This document shows positions 24,057 through 33,078 of a stretch of DNA of 64,000 nt, piece by piece. The position numbers were made by a program, and so were the translations under genes. The stretch is from GCA-003244245 sp052390115 (GTDB lineage Bacteria; Actinomycetota; Actinomycetes; Mycobacteriales; Pseudonocardiaceae). The notes under the pieces are model-generated. The model ran no database searches. It was not told the DNA's origin and saw nothing but the letters and a program-made list of their open reading frames with translations. Within the stretch, counting starts at the first letter, position 1. The number at the start of each line of letters is the position of its first letter. The stretch covers positions 1-64,000 of the forward strand of contig JBQTHE010000098.1 of NCBI GenBank assembly GCA_052390115.1, read 5' to 3'.

Positions 24057-25073
24057 ATGGGCGCAGAACTGGCGCGGCTCTGGCGGGTGCAGCAACCGGG
24101 GCCGATGGACACCCAGCCGCTGCGGCCAATGCGGGAGCCGCCGCCCCGGCCGGCCGCTGATGAGCTGCTGTTGCGGGTGCTGGCCTGCGGGGTGTGCCGC
24201 ACCGACCTGCACGTCACCGAGGGCGATCTACCGGTCCACCGGCCCGGTGTCGTTCCTGGCCACGAGGTGGTCGGCGAGGTCATCGGATGGGGGGAAGGCG
24301 GGGCGGGCGAATTCGAGGTGGGCCAGCGGGTGGGTATCGCCTGGCTGCGCCACACCTGCGGACGGTGCCGGTACTGCACCCGCGGGTTGGAGAACCTGTG
24401 TCCACACTCGACCTACACCGGCTGGGACGCCGATGGCGGCTACGCCGACTACACCACGGTGCCCGCCGGCTACGCCTACCCACTGCCCGGCGGCTACCCC
24501 GACACCGAACTCGCGCCACTGCTGTGCGCAGGCATCATCGGGTGGCGGGCCCTGCAGCGGGCCGACCTGCCACCCGGCGGCCACCTGGCCCTCTACGGCT
24601 TCGGCGCCAGCGCTCACCTCACCGCCCAGATCGCCCTGGCCCAAGGCGCCACCGTGCACGTACTGACCCGCAGCTCACAGGCCCGCGAACTCGCCCTGGA
24701 ACTGGGCGCAACCTCGGTGGGTGGGGCCGCCGACCCACCGCCGGCGCCGGTGGACTCCGCGATCCTGTTCGCCCCCGCCGGAGATCTCGTGCCGCCGGCC
24801 TTGGCGGCTCTCGATCGGGGCGGCACCCTGGCAGTGGCCGGCATCCACCTGACCGACATCCCGGTGCTGCACTACCAGCAGCACCTCTTCCAGGAGCGCC
24901 AGATCCGCAGCGTCACCGCCAACACCCGCCAAGACGGCCACGACTTCCTGCGCTTCGCCGCCGAGCACCGGCTGCATGTGGTGACCACGCCGTACCCATT
25001 GGACCAGGCCGACACGGCACTGACCGATCTCGCGGCCGACCGCGTACACGGTGCCGCCGTCCTTATCCCCTGA
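24057..25073 (+). CDS. Zinc-dependent alcohol dehydrogenase
   Basis: A 338-residue MDR-superfamily protein. The catalytic-zinc ligands are visible as ACGVCRTDLH and PGHEVVGEV, and the structural-zinc cysteines as CGRCRYCTRGLENLC. The nucleotide-binding fold is LALYGFGASAHLTAQIA, where the family GxGxxG is modified to GFGASA. It resembles the AdhA-type propanol/alcohol dehydrogenases of actinobacteria and should use NAD(P) to interconvert alcohols and aldehydes. It has no co-transcribed neighbour. Confidence 0.9.
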   Translation: MGAELARLWRVQQPGPMDTQPLRPMREPPPRPAADELLLRVLACGVCRTDLHVTEGDLPVHRPGVVPGHEVVGEVIGWGEGGAGEFEVGQRVGIAWLRHTCGRCRYCTRGLENLCPHSTYTGWDADGGYADYTTVPAGYAYPLPGGYPDTELAPLLCAGIIGWRALQRADLPPGGHLALYGFGASAHLTAQIALAQGATVHVLTRSSQARELALELGATSVGGAADPPPAPVDSAILFAPAGDLVPPALAALDRGGTLAVAGIHLTDIPVLHYQQHLFQERQIRSVTANTRQDGHDFLRFAAEHRLHVVTTPYPLDQADTALTDLAADRVHGAAVLIP

Positions 25074-25195
25074 CCAGCGAAGGTCACGCAGGCGCGGTGA
25101 TGTGGTCGGGAACATGGGTCTGTGCCTCTCGCGGTGGCCGCTGGTAGCCATGCGACGGTGGTCGTAGCCGCCGGTCAGCTTCACGCCCAGTGCTG

Positions 25196-26461
25196 TCAGC
25201 CCGGTGAGCAGAGGTCGACGGCCTTGGCCGCCAGTACGTGGGCGGCGGCATCGTTCACCCGGGACTCGGGTAGGGATCCGGCTGCGACGGCCTGCTCAAG
25301 GTGATCGAGCACCTCAGTGAGCCGTTCCGTCGTGATCCACAGTGCCATGTCCACCCCGGCCGCGAGGGATTGACGGACGGCCTCAGCCAGGTCGACCCGG
25401 TCGGTGATGGCCGCCATGGCAGCGAGATCGTCGGTGACCACCAGGCCGTCGAAACCAAGCTGGTCGCGCAACAGCGCGAGTGCCGCCGGGCTGAGGCTCG
25501 CGGGGGTGCCCGGCTCGGTGAGCCTGGGTACGTCGAGGTGGCCGACCATCACCGCAGCGGGCTGACCGTCGAGCAGCTGCCGGTAGGGCAGCAGGTCGAC
25601 CTCGCCCAGCTCGGCCAACGGTGGTGTCCGGACGGCCCCCCGGTGCGAATCACCGGTAGCTCGCCCGTGCCCGGGGAAGTGCTTGAACACCGGCAGCACA
25701 CCAGCGTCGCGCAGTCCCCGGGCGAATGCGCCGGCGTAGCGGGCCACGATCTTCGGGTCGCTGCTGAAAGAGCGATCCCCGATCACGGCCTTGTTCGGTT
25801 GCCTAGAGACGTCAACGCTGGGTGCGAAGTCGACGGTGACCCCGCGGGCGCGCAGCTGGCTGCCGCGCTTCGCGGCGAGCTGATAGACCTGCTCGACGGA
25901 CAGGTTCGCCGCCATGGATCGGGCACTGGGCAGCTCACCGTCCAGCGCGTCGATCCGCTGCACCCGGCCGCCCTCATCATCCACGGCCACCGCCACCGGC
26001 AACACAGCGGCGGCCTGCACCTGCTCCAGCGCCCCGTCGGAGAGCAAGCCGGTGGCGGAGCCGGGCAGGAAGATACCGCCGACCTGCTCGGAGGTGACGA
26101 CAGCGAGCGCCTCCCGGGGCCCCCGAGCGTCTACCCCGACCATCAACAGCTGGGCCAGCCGGCGCCGCAGCGGCAGCTGCTCGATGGCTGAGTCCTGAGT
26201 GCACCGCATCAGCTCAACCGGCGGCGCTACCGGAGCCATCGGCGGCGCTACCGGGGCAACGGCGCGGGCAGATCTGGGTACTGGAGGTTCAGCCCCTCCC
26301 TGCGCTGCCAGCACGCCCACGACGACCGCCGCCCCGCAGATCAGGAGCAACATCACCAGAACCGACCACTGCGTGCGTGATCGTCCCGATCGGTGTGTCC
26401 CCGAGTGGTGTGTCCCCGAGTGGTGTGTCCCCGAGTGATGTGTCCCCGAGTGATGTGTCAC
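25196..26461 (-). CDS. GH3 beta-N-acetylhexosaminidase, type II membrane protein with His-rich repeat tail
   Basis: A 421-residue protein whose GTG start at 26461 overlaps the SWIM gene stop. The N-terminus is a tandem THHSG repeat (four units plus THRSG), followed by a membrane helix (SVLVMLLLICGAAVVVGVLA) and a proline-rich linker. The GH3 domain then shows VAVDDEGGRVQRI, KHFPGHGRATGDSHRG (the His/Asp catalytic loop of NagZ-type enzymes), MVGHLDVPRL and LVVTDDLAAMAAI. It should release N-acetylglucosamine from cell-wall fragments outside the membrane. The histidine repeats could bind metal. Confidence 0.9.
   Translation of the reverse strand: MTHHSGTHHSGTHHSGTHHSGTHRSGRSRTQWSVLVMLLLICGAAVVVGVLAAQGGAEPPVPRSARAVAPVAPPMAPVAPPVELMRCTQDSAIEQLPLRRRLAQLLMVGVDARGPREALAVVTSEQVGGIFLPGSATGLLSDGALEQVQAAAVLPVAVAVDDEGGRVQRIDALDGELPSARSMAANLSVEQVYQLAAKRGSQLRARGVTVDFAPSVDVSRQPNKAVIGDRSFSSDPKIVARYAGAFARGLRDAGVLPVFKHFPGHGRATGDSHRGAVRTPPLAELGEVDLLPYRQLLDGQPAAVMVGHLDVPRLTEPGTPASLSPAALALLRDQLGFDGLVVTDDLAAMAAITDRVDLAEAVRQSLAAGVDMALWITTERLTEVLDHLEQAVAAGSLPESRVNDAAAHVLAAKAVDLCSPG
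26401..26460 (-). repeat. 15-bp tandem repeats encoding THHSG
   Basis: Four 15-bp units fill 26401-26460, with a fifth degenerate unit immediately to the left (THRSG). They lie right at the start of the GH3 gene. Units differ only at a C/T wobble position, which suggests recent expansion by slippage. Confidence 0.85.
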
Positions 26462-27702
26462 CGCGTGACAGCTCTTGCGTCGGCCCAGGCGAGCAGGGCG
26501 GCAGGGTCGGGGTCGGGTGCGGCGTCGAGGTCCCAGCCGGTGCCCGAGCGGGCCAGCCGGTACCACTGCCCGTCCTGGCCGAGCCGCAGCTGCACCCCCC
26601 CGCAGGTGATCCGGTTACGCCACACGCGAGTCACGCCGAGCCCGCCCAGCGCTGCCCGGCCCTCGGCAAGAGCGTCGGCGTCGGGCTGCCAGGCGTCGTG
26701 CAGCACCGCGAGACCGCCGCAACCGCCGTGGCGCCAGGCGATCGCGTCGGACGCCAGGTCGCGTGACGGCACCCGAGCGGCCGTGGCTAGTGCGCCGAAC
26801 TCCGGCCGGCCGAGCAGGGCCGCGCCGCGGCGGGCCAGGTCTTGCCGTTCGTCCAGGGCCAGGCCGCCGTCACCGGTGCCGTCGGCGAGTTGCAGGCAGC
26901 GGGCTGCGGCGTCGGCGGCCAGAGCCACCAGGTCCTCCCGGGACAGCCCGGGCGGCGGGTCGGTGGGCAGCACCGCGGGCCGGCCGGGCCGCGGCGGGGG
27001 CAGCGGCGGGGCGGGCAACGGCGCGGCCAGGCGCTGGTAGGCCTCGCGAGCCGGGACACCCTCGTCAACGGCGGGCGGTCCCGGTGTCGCGGCAGGTGCC
27101 AGGCCGGTGCGGCGGCGGGCCCGCAGCCCGGCGAGGACCTCGTCGCGGTCCCGGCCGCGCAGCCGGAGCAGCGCGAACGGGTCGGTGTCCAGCGCATCGG
27201 CGACCAGGTAGCAGACGGCTGCGGCGTGCTTGCACGGGTCGGCCCAGTCCGGGCAGGAGCAGCGGGGCTGCACCTCCCCGGCGCCGGGCAGCAGGTCCAA
27301 CCCGGTGGCGGCAACGTCGTCGGCGACCGCAGGAGGCAGCTCCCCGTCGACCAGCGCCGCGGTGTGCCCGAGCTCGGCGGCGACGGCGTCGAGCACCCGG
27401 TCCCACTCGGCGGCGTCGAGCTCCCGGACCCGCACCGTCACCTGATAGGGCCGGGCCCGGCTGCCCTGCACATCGGCTCGCACCAGACCGGGCGTGATCT
27501 GCAGGGCGTCGACGGTGCCGCGCCGGGCGTAGCCCCGGCCGCGGGACAGCCGGTTCGGATCCAGCCGGGCCCGCTGCTCCAGCGCCTCCAGCCAGGCCCG
27601 TCCCCACCAGGTCGCGCCGAAACCCCGCCGGCTACCACGCCCGGTCGCGGGTGGCGGCCGGTGGCCGGCGCGAGCCGGCGGGTAGCGGCGCTCCCACCTC
27701 AT
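26458..27702 (-). CDS. SWIM zinc-finger protein
   Basis: A 414-residue protein starting MRWERRYPPARAGHRPPP at 27702, where the ATG overlaps the stop of the SNF2 helicase gene. FGATWWGRAWLEALEQRARL is the conserved start of SWIM proteins paired with SNF2 helicases, and the SWIM motif is CSCPDWADPCKHAAAVCYLV (CxC...CxH) near residue 150. SWIM domains bind DNA or protein. The fixed pairing with a SNF2 helicase suggests joint work in chromatin-like DNA remodelling or repair. Confidence 0.9.
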   Translation of the reverse strand: MRWERRYPPARAGHRPPPATGRGSRRGFGATWWGRAWLEALEQRARLDPNRLSRGRGYARRGTVDALQITPGLVRADVQGSRARPYQVTVRVRELDAAEWDRVLDAVAAELGHTAALVDGELPPAVADDVAATGLDLLPGAGEVQPRCSCPDWADPCKHAAAVCYLVADALDTDPFALLRLRGRDRDEVLAGLRARRRTGLAPAATPGPPAVDEGVPAREAYQRLAAPLPAPPLPPPRPGRPAVLPTDPPPGLSREDLVALAADAAARCLQLADGTGDGGLALDERQDLARRGAALLGRPEFGALATAARVPSRDLASDAIAWRHGGCGGLAVLHDAWQPDADALAEGRAALGGLGVTRVWRNRITCGGVQLRLGQDGQWYRLARSGTGWDLDAAPDPDPAALLAWADARAVTR

Positions 27703-30449
27703 GATGAGCTCCCCAGACGGACCAGATCGGCCAGCTCCGCAGTGGACAGTTCGGTGATCCAGCCCTCGCCCGCGCCGACCACCGCGTCGGCCAGCTCCCG
27801 TTTGGTGGACAGCAGGGTGGCGATGCGGTCCTCGACGGTCCCCTCGGTGACCAGCTTGTGCACCTGCACGGCGCGCTGCTGGCCGATCCGGTAAGCGCGG
27901 TCGGTGGCCTGATCCTCCACCGCCGGGTTCCACCAACGGTCGTAGTGGATCACGTGACTGGCCCGGGTGAGGTTCAACCCGACGCCGCCGGCTTTGATCG
28001 ACAGCAGCAGCACCGGCGCGGCACCGTCCTGGAAGTCGGCGACCATCTGCTCACGGCGCCGCGCGGGTACCCCGCCGTGCAGGAACAGCGTCGGGACGCC
28101 GCGCGCGGCCAGGTGCGCCTGCACCAGCCGGCACATCTGCACGTACTGGCTGAAAACCAGGACCGACTCGCCCTCGTCGAGGATGACGTCCAGCAGCTCG
28201 TCGAGGGCGGCGAGCTTGCCCGAACGTCGCGGCAGCGGGCCGTCCTCGTGCAGGTACTGCGCGGGGTGGTTGCAGATCTGCTTGAGCGCGGTGAGCAACC
28301 CGAGCACCATCCCGCGCCGGGCGATGCCCTCGGACGCCTCGATCTGCGCCAGCGTCTCGCGGGTGACGGCCTCGTAGAGGGTGGCCTGTTCGGTGGTCAG
28401 CGGCACCACCCGGTCGGTCTCGGTCTTGGCCGGCAGCTCGGGGGCGATGCCGGGGTCGGACTTGCGGCGGCGCAGCAGGAACGGGCGCACCAGGCGGGAC
28501 AGCGCGGCCGCCGCGTCGGGGTCACGGTAGCGTTCGACCGGGACGGCAACGCTGCGGCGGAAGTCCTCCAGCCGGCCCAGCAGCCCCGGGGTGGTCCAGT
28601 CCAGCACCGACCACAACTCCGTGAGCCGGTTCTCCACCGGGGTGCCAGTGAGCGCTACCCGGGTCGCAGAAGAGATCGCCCGCAGCTCCCGCGCGGTGCG
28701 CGACAGCGGGTTCTTGGCGTGCTGCGCCTCGTCGGCCACCATCAGGCCCCAGTTCAGCGCCGCGAGCTGGGGCCGGTCCCGGCGCACCACGCCGTAGCTG
28801 ACCAGCACGACCTCGTCGTCGGCAACGTCTTCGAGGTGCCGGTCGCCGCCGTGGTAACGCCGGACCGGCACGCTGGGCGCGAAGCGGGCCAGCTCGCGCT
28901 GCCAGTTGCCCAGCAGCGACGTCGGGCACACCACCAGCGTCGGCCCGGCTCGCAGCGCCCGGCGGTGCAGGTGCAGCGCGATGAGCTGCACGGTCTTGCC
29001 CAGCCCCATGTCGTCGGCCAGGCAGCCACCCAGCCCGAGGTCACACATCTGGGCCAGCCAGGCCAGCCCGCGCCGCTGGTAGGGGCGCAGGGTGGCGTCG
29101 AGCCCTTCAGGCGGTGCCAGGTCCCGGTCGCCGGCGCCGGCCAGCCGGGTCAGCAGCTCGGCCAGCGGCGCGTCCGGGCGGAACTCGACGGTCTCGCCGT
29201 CGACGGTCAGGGTGCCGGTGAGCGCGGCCGCAAGGGCCTCCACCCCGGTCACCCGGCGTGCGCGGCGGCGGCGCAGCCGCTCCAGCAGCTCCGGATCCAC
29301 CCGCACCCACCGGCCGCGCAGCCGCACCACCGGCCGCTTGGCTTCGGCCAGGGCGGCGACCTCCTCGTCGGTCAGGACCTCCCCGCCGACGGTGACCTGC
29401 CACCGGAACTCCAGCAGGTCCTTGAGCCCGAAGGTGCTCTTGGCCGCCGAGGCCGGCGTGGGGGTCGCGGCGGTGGCGCGCAGCTTCGGCCCCTCACCGA
29501 GCAGCTCGGCAGGCCAGAGCACCTCGATGCCCGCGCCGCCCAGGACCTCGGTGCCGGTCTCGAGCAGGTCGGCGATCGCACCGTCGTCCAAGGCCAGCTC
29601 CGTGGGAGTGGCCGCGCGCAGCACCGGGGCCAGCGGCGGCCAGGCCCGGGCGCCCCGGCGCAGGGCAAGCAGCAGATCGGTCTCGGCCTGCTCACCGAGC
29701 CTGGCCAGGACGGCGGCCGGGGCATCCCACAGGTCGGCGACGTCCAGGGTGAGGCTGGGGTCGGCGACACTGCGCAGCGCGAGCACACCGGCGAAGGGCT
29801 CATCGGGCTTGCCGGGCGGCTCGACCCGCAGGACGGTGCGGGCGCCGGCGGTCAGCGCCGCGTCGGTCCCGGCCAGCCACCCAGCCAGTTCTGCGGTTTC
29901 GACGGGCTCGCGCGCCGCGAAGGCGGATGCTGTGGTGGCCCGGGCCGCGGCGGCAGTGCGGACGGTGACGTCGGCGATCGCGTCCCACAACGCCCGGACC
30001 AGCGCCTCCGGCGAGCGGACCCGCAGCGGGCTCGTTCCGGGCACCGGCACGGCGTAGGCGTGCGCGGGCATGGCTGCGGTGAGCTGCGCCAACCACTGCG
30101 CATCGGCGGGGTCCAGCGGTCCGGCCCGCCAGGCGCCGTACCCGGCTGGGGTGGCGCAGGGCAGCAGCCGCCCCCGCGCGATCAGCCCGACCCCGGCCGT
30201 CGCCGCAGTAGCCCAAGCGGCCAACGCCGGGTCGGTGCCCTCGGTGGGCAGGGCGAGCAGTTCGGGCAGCGCCTCGCCGATTCCGATCAGCTGAGCGGGC
30301 ACCGTCTTCCGTCTGATGGTGCGGCCGGCGGGCAAAGCCAGTTCGATCTCGTCGGGGCCCTCGCCATAGAGCGCGATCCAGCCATCGCGGGGCGGATCGG
30401 CGGGCAGGAACACCGCGGGGCGGCGCTGGTCGAGCAGCACGCGCGGCAC
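27699..30449 (-). CDS. SNF2-family helicase with SNF2-associated N-terminal domain
   Basis: A 916-residue protein from GTG 30449. The N-terminal half is the bacterial SNF2-associated domain, with FGLKDLLEFRWQVTVGGEVL and RLRRRRARRVTGVEALAAAL. The C-terminal half has all SNF2 motor motifs: DDMGLGKTVQLIAL (I), VADEAQHAKN (II), VALTGTPVENRLTELWSVLD (III), VFSQYVQMCRL, LLLSIKAGGVGLNLTRASHV and DQATDRAYRIGQ (V/VI). It is an ATP-driven double-stranded DNA translocase. It is the first gene of the overlapping SNF2-SWIM-GH3 unit. Confidence 0.93.
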   Translation of the reverse strand: MPRVLLDQRRPAVFLPADPPRDGWIALYGEGPDEIELALPAGRTIRRKTVPAQLIGIGEALPELLALPTEGTDPALAAWATAATAGVGLIARGRLLPCATPAGYGAWRAGPLDPADAQWLAQLTAAMPAHAYAVPVPGTSPLRVRSPEALVRALWDAIADVTVRTAAAARATTASAFAAREPVETAELAGWLAGTDAALTAGARTVLRVEPPGKPDEPFAGVLALRSVADPSLTLDVADLWDAPAAVLARLGEQAETDLLLALRRGARAWPPLAPVLRAATPTELALDDGAIADLLETGTEVLGGAGIEVLWPAELLGEGPKLRATAATPTPASAAKSTFGLKDLLEFRWQVTVGGEVLTDEEVAALAEAKRPVVRLRGRWVRVDPELLERLRRRRARRVTGVEALAAALTGTLTVDGETVEFRPDAPLAELLTRLAGAGDRDLAPPEGLDATLRPYQRRGLAWLAQMCDLGLGGCLADDMGLGKTVQLIALHLHRRALRAGPTLVVCPTSLLGNWQRELARFAPSVPVRRYHGGDRHLEDVADDEVVLVSYGVVRRDRPQLAALNWGLMVADEAQHAKNPLSRTARELRAISSATRVALTGTPVENRLTELWSVLDWTTPGLLGRLEDFRRSVAVPVERYRDPDAAAALSRLVRPFLLRRRKSDPGIAPELPAKTETDRVVPLTTEQATLYEAVTRETLAQIEASEGIARRGMVLGLLTALKQICNHPAQYLHEDGPLPRRSGKLAALDELLDVILDEGESVLVFSQYVQMCRLVQAHLAARGVPTLFLHGGVPARRREQMVADFQDGAAPVLLLSIKAGGVGLNLTRASHVIHYDRWWNPAVEDQATDRAYRIGQQRAVQVHKLVTEGTVEDRIATLLSTKRELADAVVGAGEGWITELSTAELADLVRLGSSS

Positions 30450-30587
30450 TCTAGCGACTCGCGGCTAACGAATCGTGCCGGACCGGCGATTACGAGATGT
30501 GGTGGACCCGTTACAGCCCGTCACGGAACGTCATGGGTACATCGTCGATCAAGTTCGTCCGCGTGGTACTGCAGAAGGGAACAGTTC

Positions 30588-31085
30588 ATGATGTTGAGAC
30601 GTGTCGGAGCGTGCCTCGCGTTTCTCTCGTCGATCCTCCTCGTCGCCGCCTTGCCGAGCACCGCGGCTGCGCACGACGACGGGCGGGCGCATCGGCACGG
30701 TGATTTCTCCGTCCGGTTGGTCCCCTGGGAGGTCCCCGGCGGAGGGGACCGCGGCGGGTACGGCTTCGCCCGGATCACCTTGGACGAATCCAAGGAGAGG
30801 GCCTGTTACTTCATCGGGTGGAGAGACCTTGACGGCGACGTCACCGCCGCACATCTGCACTTCGCGTCTCACGGCCACAACGGCCCCCATGCGATCGATT
30901 TCTTCAACGACCGGCGCTACGACGGGGACAAGGATGGCGCGTTCGGCTGCGTCCGCGTGCCGGACGATCGCCACGGGAGCTCCCGAGACAAGATCCGGTA
31001 CATCATAGACAACCCCGAGGACTTCTACATCAACATCCACACCACCAGGTTCAGGGACGGCGCAATCCGCGGCCAGCTCGGTTAG
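30588..31085 (+). CDS. Secreted CHRD-domain protein
   Basis: A 165-residue protein from ATG 30588, preceded by AGAAGGGA. A cleavable Sec signal is visible (MMLRRVGACLAFLSSILLVA, then ALPSTAAAH). The CHRD-type domain is recognisable from GYGFARITLDESKERACYF, DVTAAHLHFASHG and the end YINIHTTRFRDGAIRGQLG. CHRD domains occur in secreted bacterial proteins of unknown role. A much longer open frame in this phase, starting at 27858, is only the antisense shadow of the helicase gene. Confidence 0.9.
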   Translation: MMLRRVGACLAFLSSILLVAALPSTAAAHDDGRAHRHGDFSVRLVPWEVPGGGDRGGYGFARITLDESKERACYFIGWRDLDGDVTAAHLHFASHGHNGPHAIDFFNDRRYDGDKDGAFGCVRVPDDRHGSSRDKIRYIIDNPEDFYINIHTTRFRDGAIRGQLG

Positions 31086-31104
31086 CCGAGCGTGTAAGCC
31101 ACAC

Positions 31105-31140
31105 TGGCACGGCTCCCCGTAGTCCAGGGGAGCCGTGCCA
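31105..31140. terminator. Bidirectional terminator, 14-bp perfect stem
   Basis: The arms TGGCACGGCTCCCC (31105-31118) and its complement (31127-31140) flank an 8-nt loop, exactly between the convergent CHRD and DUF4394 genes. Confidence 0.85.
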
Positions 31141-31147
31141 GCTGCGA

Positions 31148-32044
31148 TCAGGACTGGTTCAGCGGGATCGCCAGGTCGACCACATTGCTGCCGAGGGTAC
31201 CTGCCAGCTCGGCCTTACCGGAGAACAGGGTGATCCGGTAGAGCCCGTACTGGCCGCCGACCGACAACGTGGCGAAGCCCGTCTGCTCGGCGACCGCGCC
31301 ATCGCGCAGCGTGCTGTAGATGTCGAACCCGGAGTCGGCGGCAGCGTCGACGGTGAGCTTGCCGGTGGCGGCGAGCTGACCGGAGTTGGCCGGCGACTGG
31401 AGCATGATCTGATCCGTCGTGGGGTCCAGGACGTACAGCGTGGTGCCGGTGTTGTCATCGGCGTCGTTGTTCGTGTACGCCGCGCCGCTGATTCCCGCGG
31501 CCAGCGGGGTGTCCGGCGGGATGCTCAGCGGCGTGTCGGCGACGGTGGCCGCCAGGGGGGTCGCGGCGAACGGCTGCCGCAGGTTCTGGCCGGTGTCACT
31601 GACCACCCGCAGCGCGTTGGCGGCGGGGTTGAAGTCGACCCCGAAGTTCGTGCCCTCCAGCGCGATCGTCAGCCGGCCCACGCTGGTCGCCTGGCCGTTG
31701 GTCTCCAGGCTGTAGAGACCACCCTTGTCACCGACGCCGTACAGCGTGCTGTCCTGCACCCGGTAATCGATGCCGACCAGCTTGGTGTCGCCACCGTCGA
31801 GGCCGCTGATCGTGCCGGTTTCGCGGGGGGTGGGGTTGTCCGAGGAGAACTCGACGAGCTTGTTGTCGTCGGTAAGGCCGACGATGTTGAGGGGGGCTTG
31901 GCCGCCCTGTTCACCGGCGGCAGGGGGCGGGGCCTGCTCACCGGCCGGCACGCCCTGATCACCGGCACAGGCCACTGTGGTGGGTAAAAGAAGCGCGGCA
32001 CCGCCGATCAGTGCGACCAGACGAGCGTTCACGGGCTTGCGCAT
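31148..32044 (-). CDS. Secreted DUF4394-domain protein
   Basis: A 298-residue protein from ATG 32044 with GAAGGGGGAC upstream. The signal region MRKPVNARLVALIGGAALLL ends near VACAG, which could be a weak lipobox. The mature part has the repeated beta-propeller-like strands of DUF4394: LVGIDYRVQDSTLYGVGDKG, FGVDFNPAANALRVVSDTGQ, TTLYVLDPTTDQIMLQSPAN and YGLYRITLFSGKAELAGTLG. The function of the family is unknown. It is convergent with the CHRD gene, and both are predicted to be exported. Confidence 0.9.
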   Translation of the reverse strand: MRKPVNARLVALIGGAALLLPTTVACAGDQGVPAGEQAPPPAAGEQGGQAPLNIVGLTDDNKLVEFSSDNPTPRETGTISGLDGGDTKLVGIDYRVQDSTLYGVGDKGGLYSLETNGQATSVGRLTIALEGTNFGVDFNPAANALRVVSDTGQNLRQPFAATPLAATVADTPLSIPPDTPLAAGISGAAYTNNDADDNTGTTLYVLDPTTDQIMLQSPANSGQLAATGKLTVDAAADSGFDIYSTLRDGAVAEQTGFATLSVGGQYGLYRITLFSGKAELAGTLGSNVVDLAIPLNQS

Positions 32045-32195
32045 GGATTGTCCCCCTTCGAAACGGATGGAGGGGTACGGATCCGACCCCCTCGGTATGT
32101 TCGCCCTAGTCTTGCATCGGGTTCGCCGCGCATGGGTCACAGGGCGATCACAGTCAGTTCGGCGCCGATGGCAGGCGCCCGCCATCGTTACCGCC

Positions 32196-32226
32196 GCGAA
32201 GGGTCGGGCCGGGCCCGACCCTTCGC
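32196..32226. terminator. GC-rich palindromic hairpin
   Basis: GCGAAGGGTCGGGCC at 32196-32210 pairs with 32212-32226. It lies between the divergent DUF4394 and DUF2505 genes, so it is not obviously placed as a terminator and may instead be regulatory. Confidence 0.45.
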
Positions 32227-32286
32227 AGTGCAGAGTGGTGACGTCGCGACGGCGAACGTCACAGGAACCCCGGTAATCTCCGCGGC

Positions 32287-32781
32287 ATGACCAGCCGAGT
32301 GGAGCTGCAGCACCGGTACCCCGAGCCGCCAGAGCGGATCCTGGAGGTACTCACCGACCCCGACTACCTACGCGAGAAGCTGAGCACAGTCGGTGGGCCC
32401 GGAGGCGTGCTGGTGTCGCGCGAACAGGACGAGCGTGGCGTCATCATCGTGCTGAACCACGCAATACCCGGTGATGCGCTGCCCTCCTTCGTCCGGTCGG
32501 TGCGGCCCGAGGGCTTGACGATCCACCGCACCGAAACCTGGACCAGCGCCGGCGGCAGCGTGCACGCTGTGGTCGACGGCATGCCCGGGACGATCCATGT
32601 TGCGATGTGCTTCGCGCCCGACCCTGACGGGTGTGTGCTTGGCTCCCAGCTCACCGCCGAGGTCGCGCTGCCGCTGTTCGCGGGCAAGGTAGAGAAGATA
32701 ATCATCGATAACGTCACCAAGCTGATGGCAGCCGAGCATCAGCTCACCCTGGAGTGGCTGCGCAACTCAGGCACCCCCTGA
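32287..32781 (+). CDS. DUF2505 family protein
   Basis: A 164-residue protein with the DUF2505 (START/SRPBCC-like) signature: RVELQHRYPEPPERILEVLTDP at the start, FVRSVRPEGLTIHRTETW in the middle and GKVEKIIIDNVTKLMAAEHQ at the end. These folds bind hydrophobic ligands; the actinobacterial family has no assigned substrate. No signal peptide is present. Confidence 0.9.
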   Translation: MTSRVELQHRYPEPPERILEVLTDPDYLREKLSTVGGPGGVLVSREQDERGVIIVLNHAIPGDALPSFVRSVRPEGLTIHRTETWTSAGGSVHAVVDGMPGTIHVAMCFAPDPDGCVLGSQLTAEVALPLFAGKVEKIIIDNVTKLMAAEHQLTLEWLRNSGTP

Positions 32782-32937
32782 GCGGTTATCCGCAGCTGCG
32801 CAGGTACACCGTCACCGCCCGGACACCCCGGGGAGCGGCTAGAATCCGCACTCCTGCCCCACTTCGCCGGCCCAGGCGGTTATCTCTGTTACCATGCATG
32901 TTGCCATCTTGGTGGGTACGGCTCGGAGTGAGGCGAC

Positions 32938-33078
32938 ATGACCATTCTCTCTGTTGCGCTAGGCATGCTTGGGCTCTTGGTTGTGGTGAGAAGCATCGTC
33001 GCCACAGTTTTCGGCGTCGTGCGGATCGTTGATACCGTCACCAGTTGGGACGGCAGTTCATCCCAGCCAGCACGATAG
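32938..33078 (+). CDS. Small single-pass membrane protein, 46 aa
   Basis: ATG 32938 follows GGAGTGAGGCGAC. The product starts MTILSVALGMLGLLVVVRSI, with one hydrophobic helix and a short polar end (SWDGSSSQPAR). The ribosome site, the clean hydrophobic pattern and the position just before another small membrane protein (33435-33719) support a real gene. No family is recognised. Confidence 0.45.
   Translation: MTILSVALGMLGLLVVVRSIVATVFGVVRIVDTVTSWDGSSSQPAR

Noticed and set aside
26401..26460. CRISPR or plus-strand gene with VSPSG repeats
   Set aside because: Tandem 15-bp units without spacers; the minus frame encodes the N-terminus of the GH3 protein in phase with its overlapping start.
27858..31085. 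1075-codon plus-strand open frame ending in the CHRD gene
   Set aside because: All but the last 165 codons are antisense to the SNF2 helicase, lack any domain and reflect high GC at third positions; the signal peptide and ribosome site put the real start at 30588.
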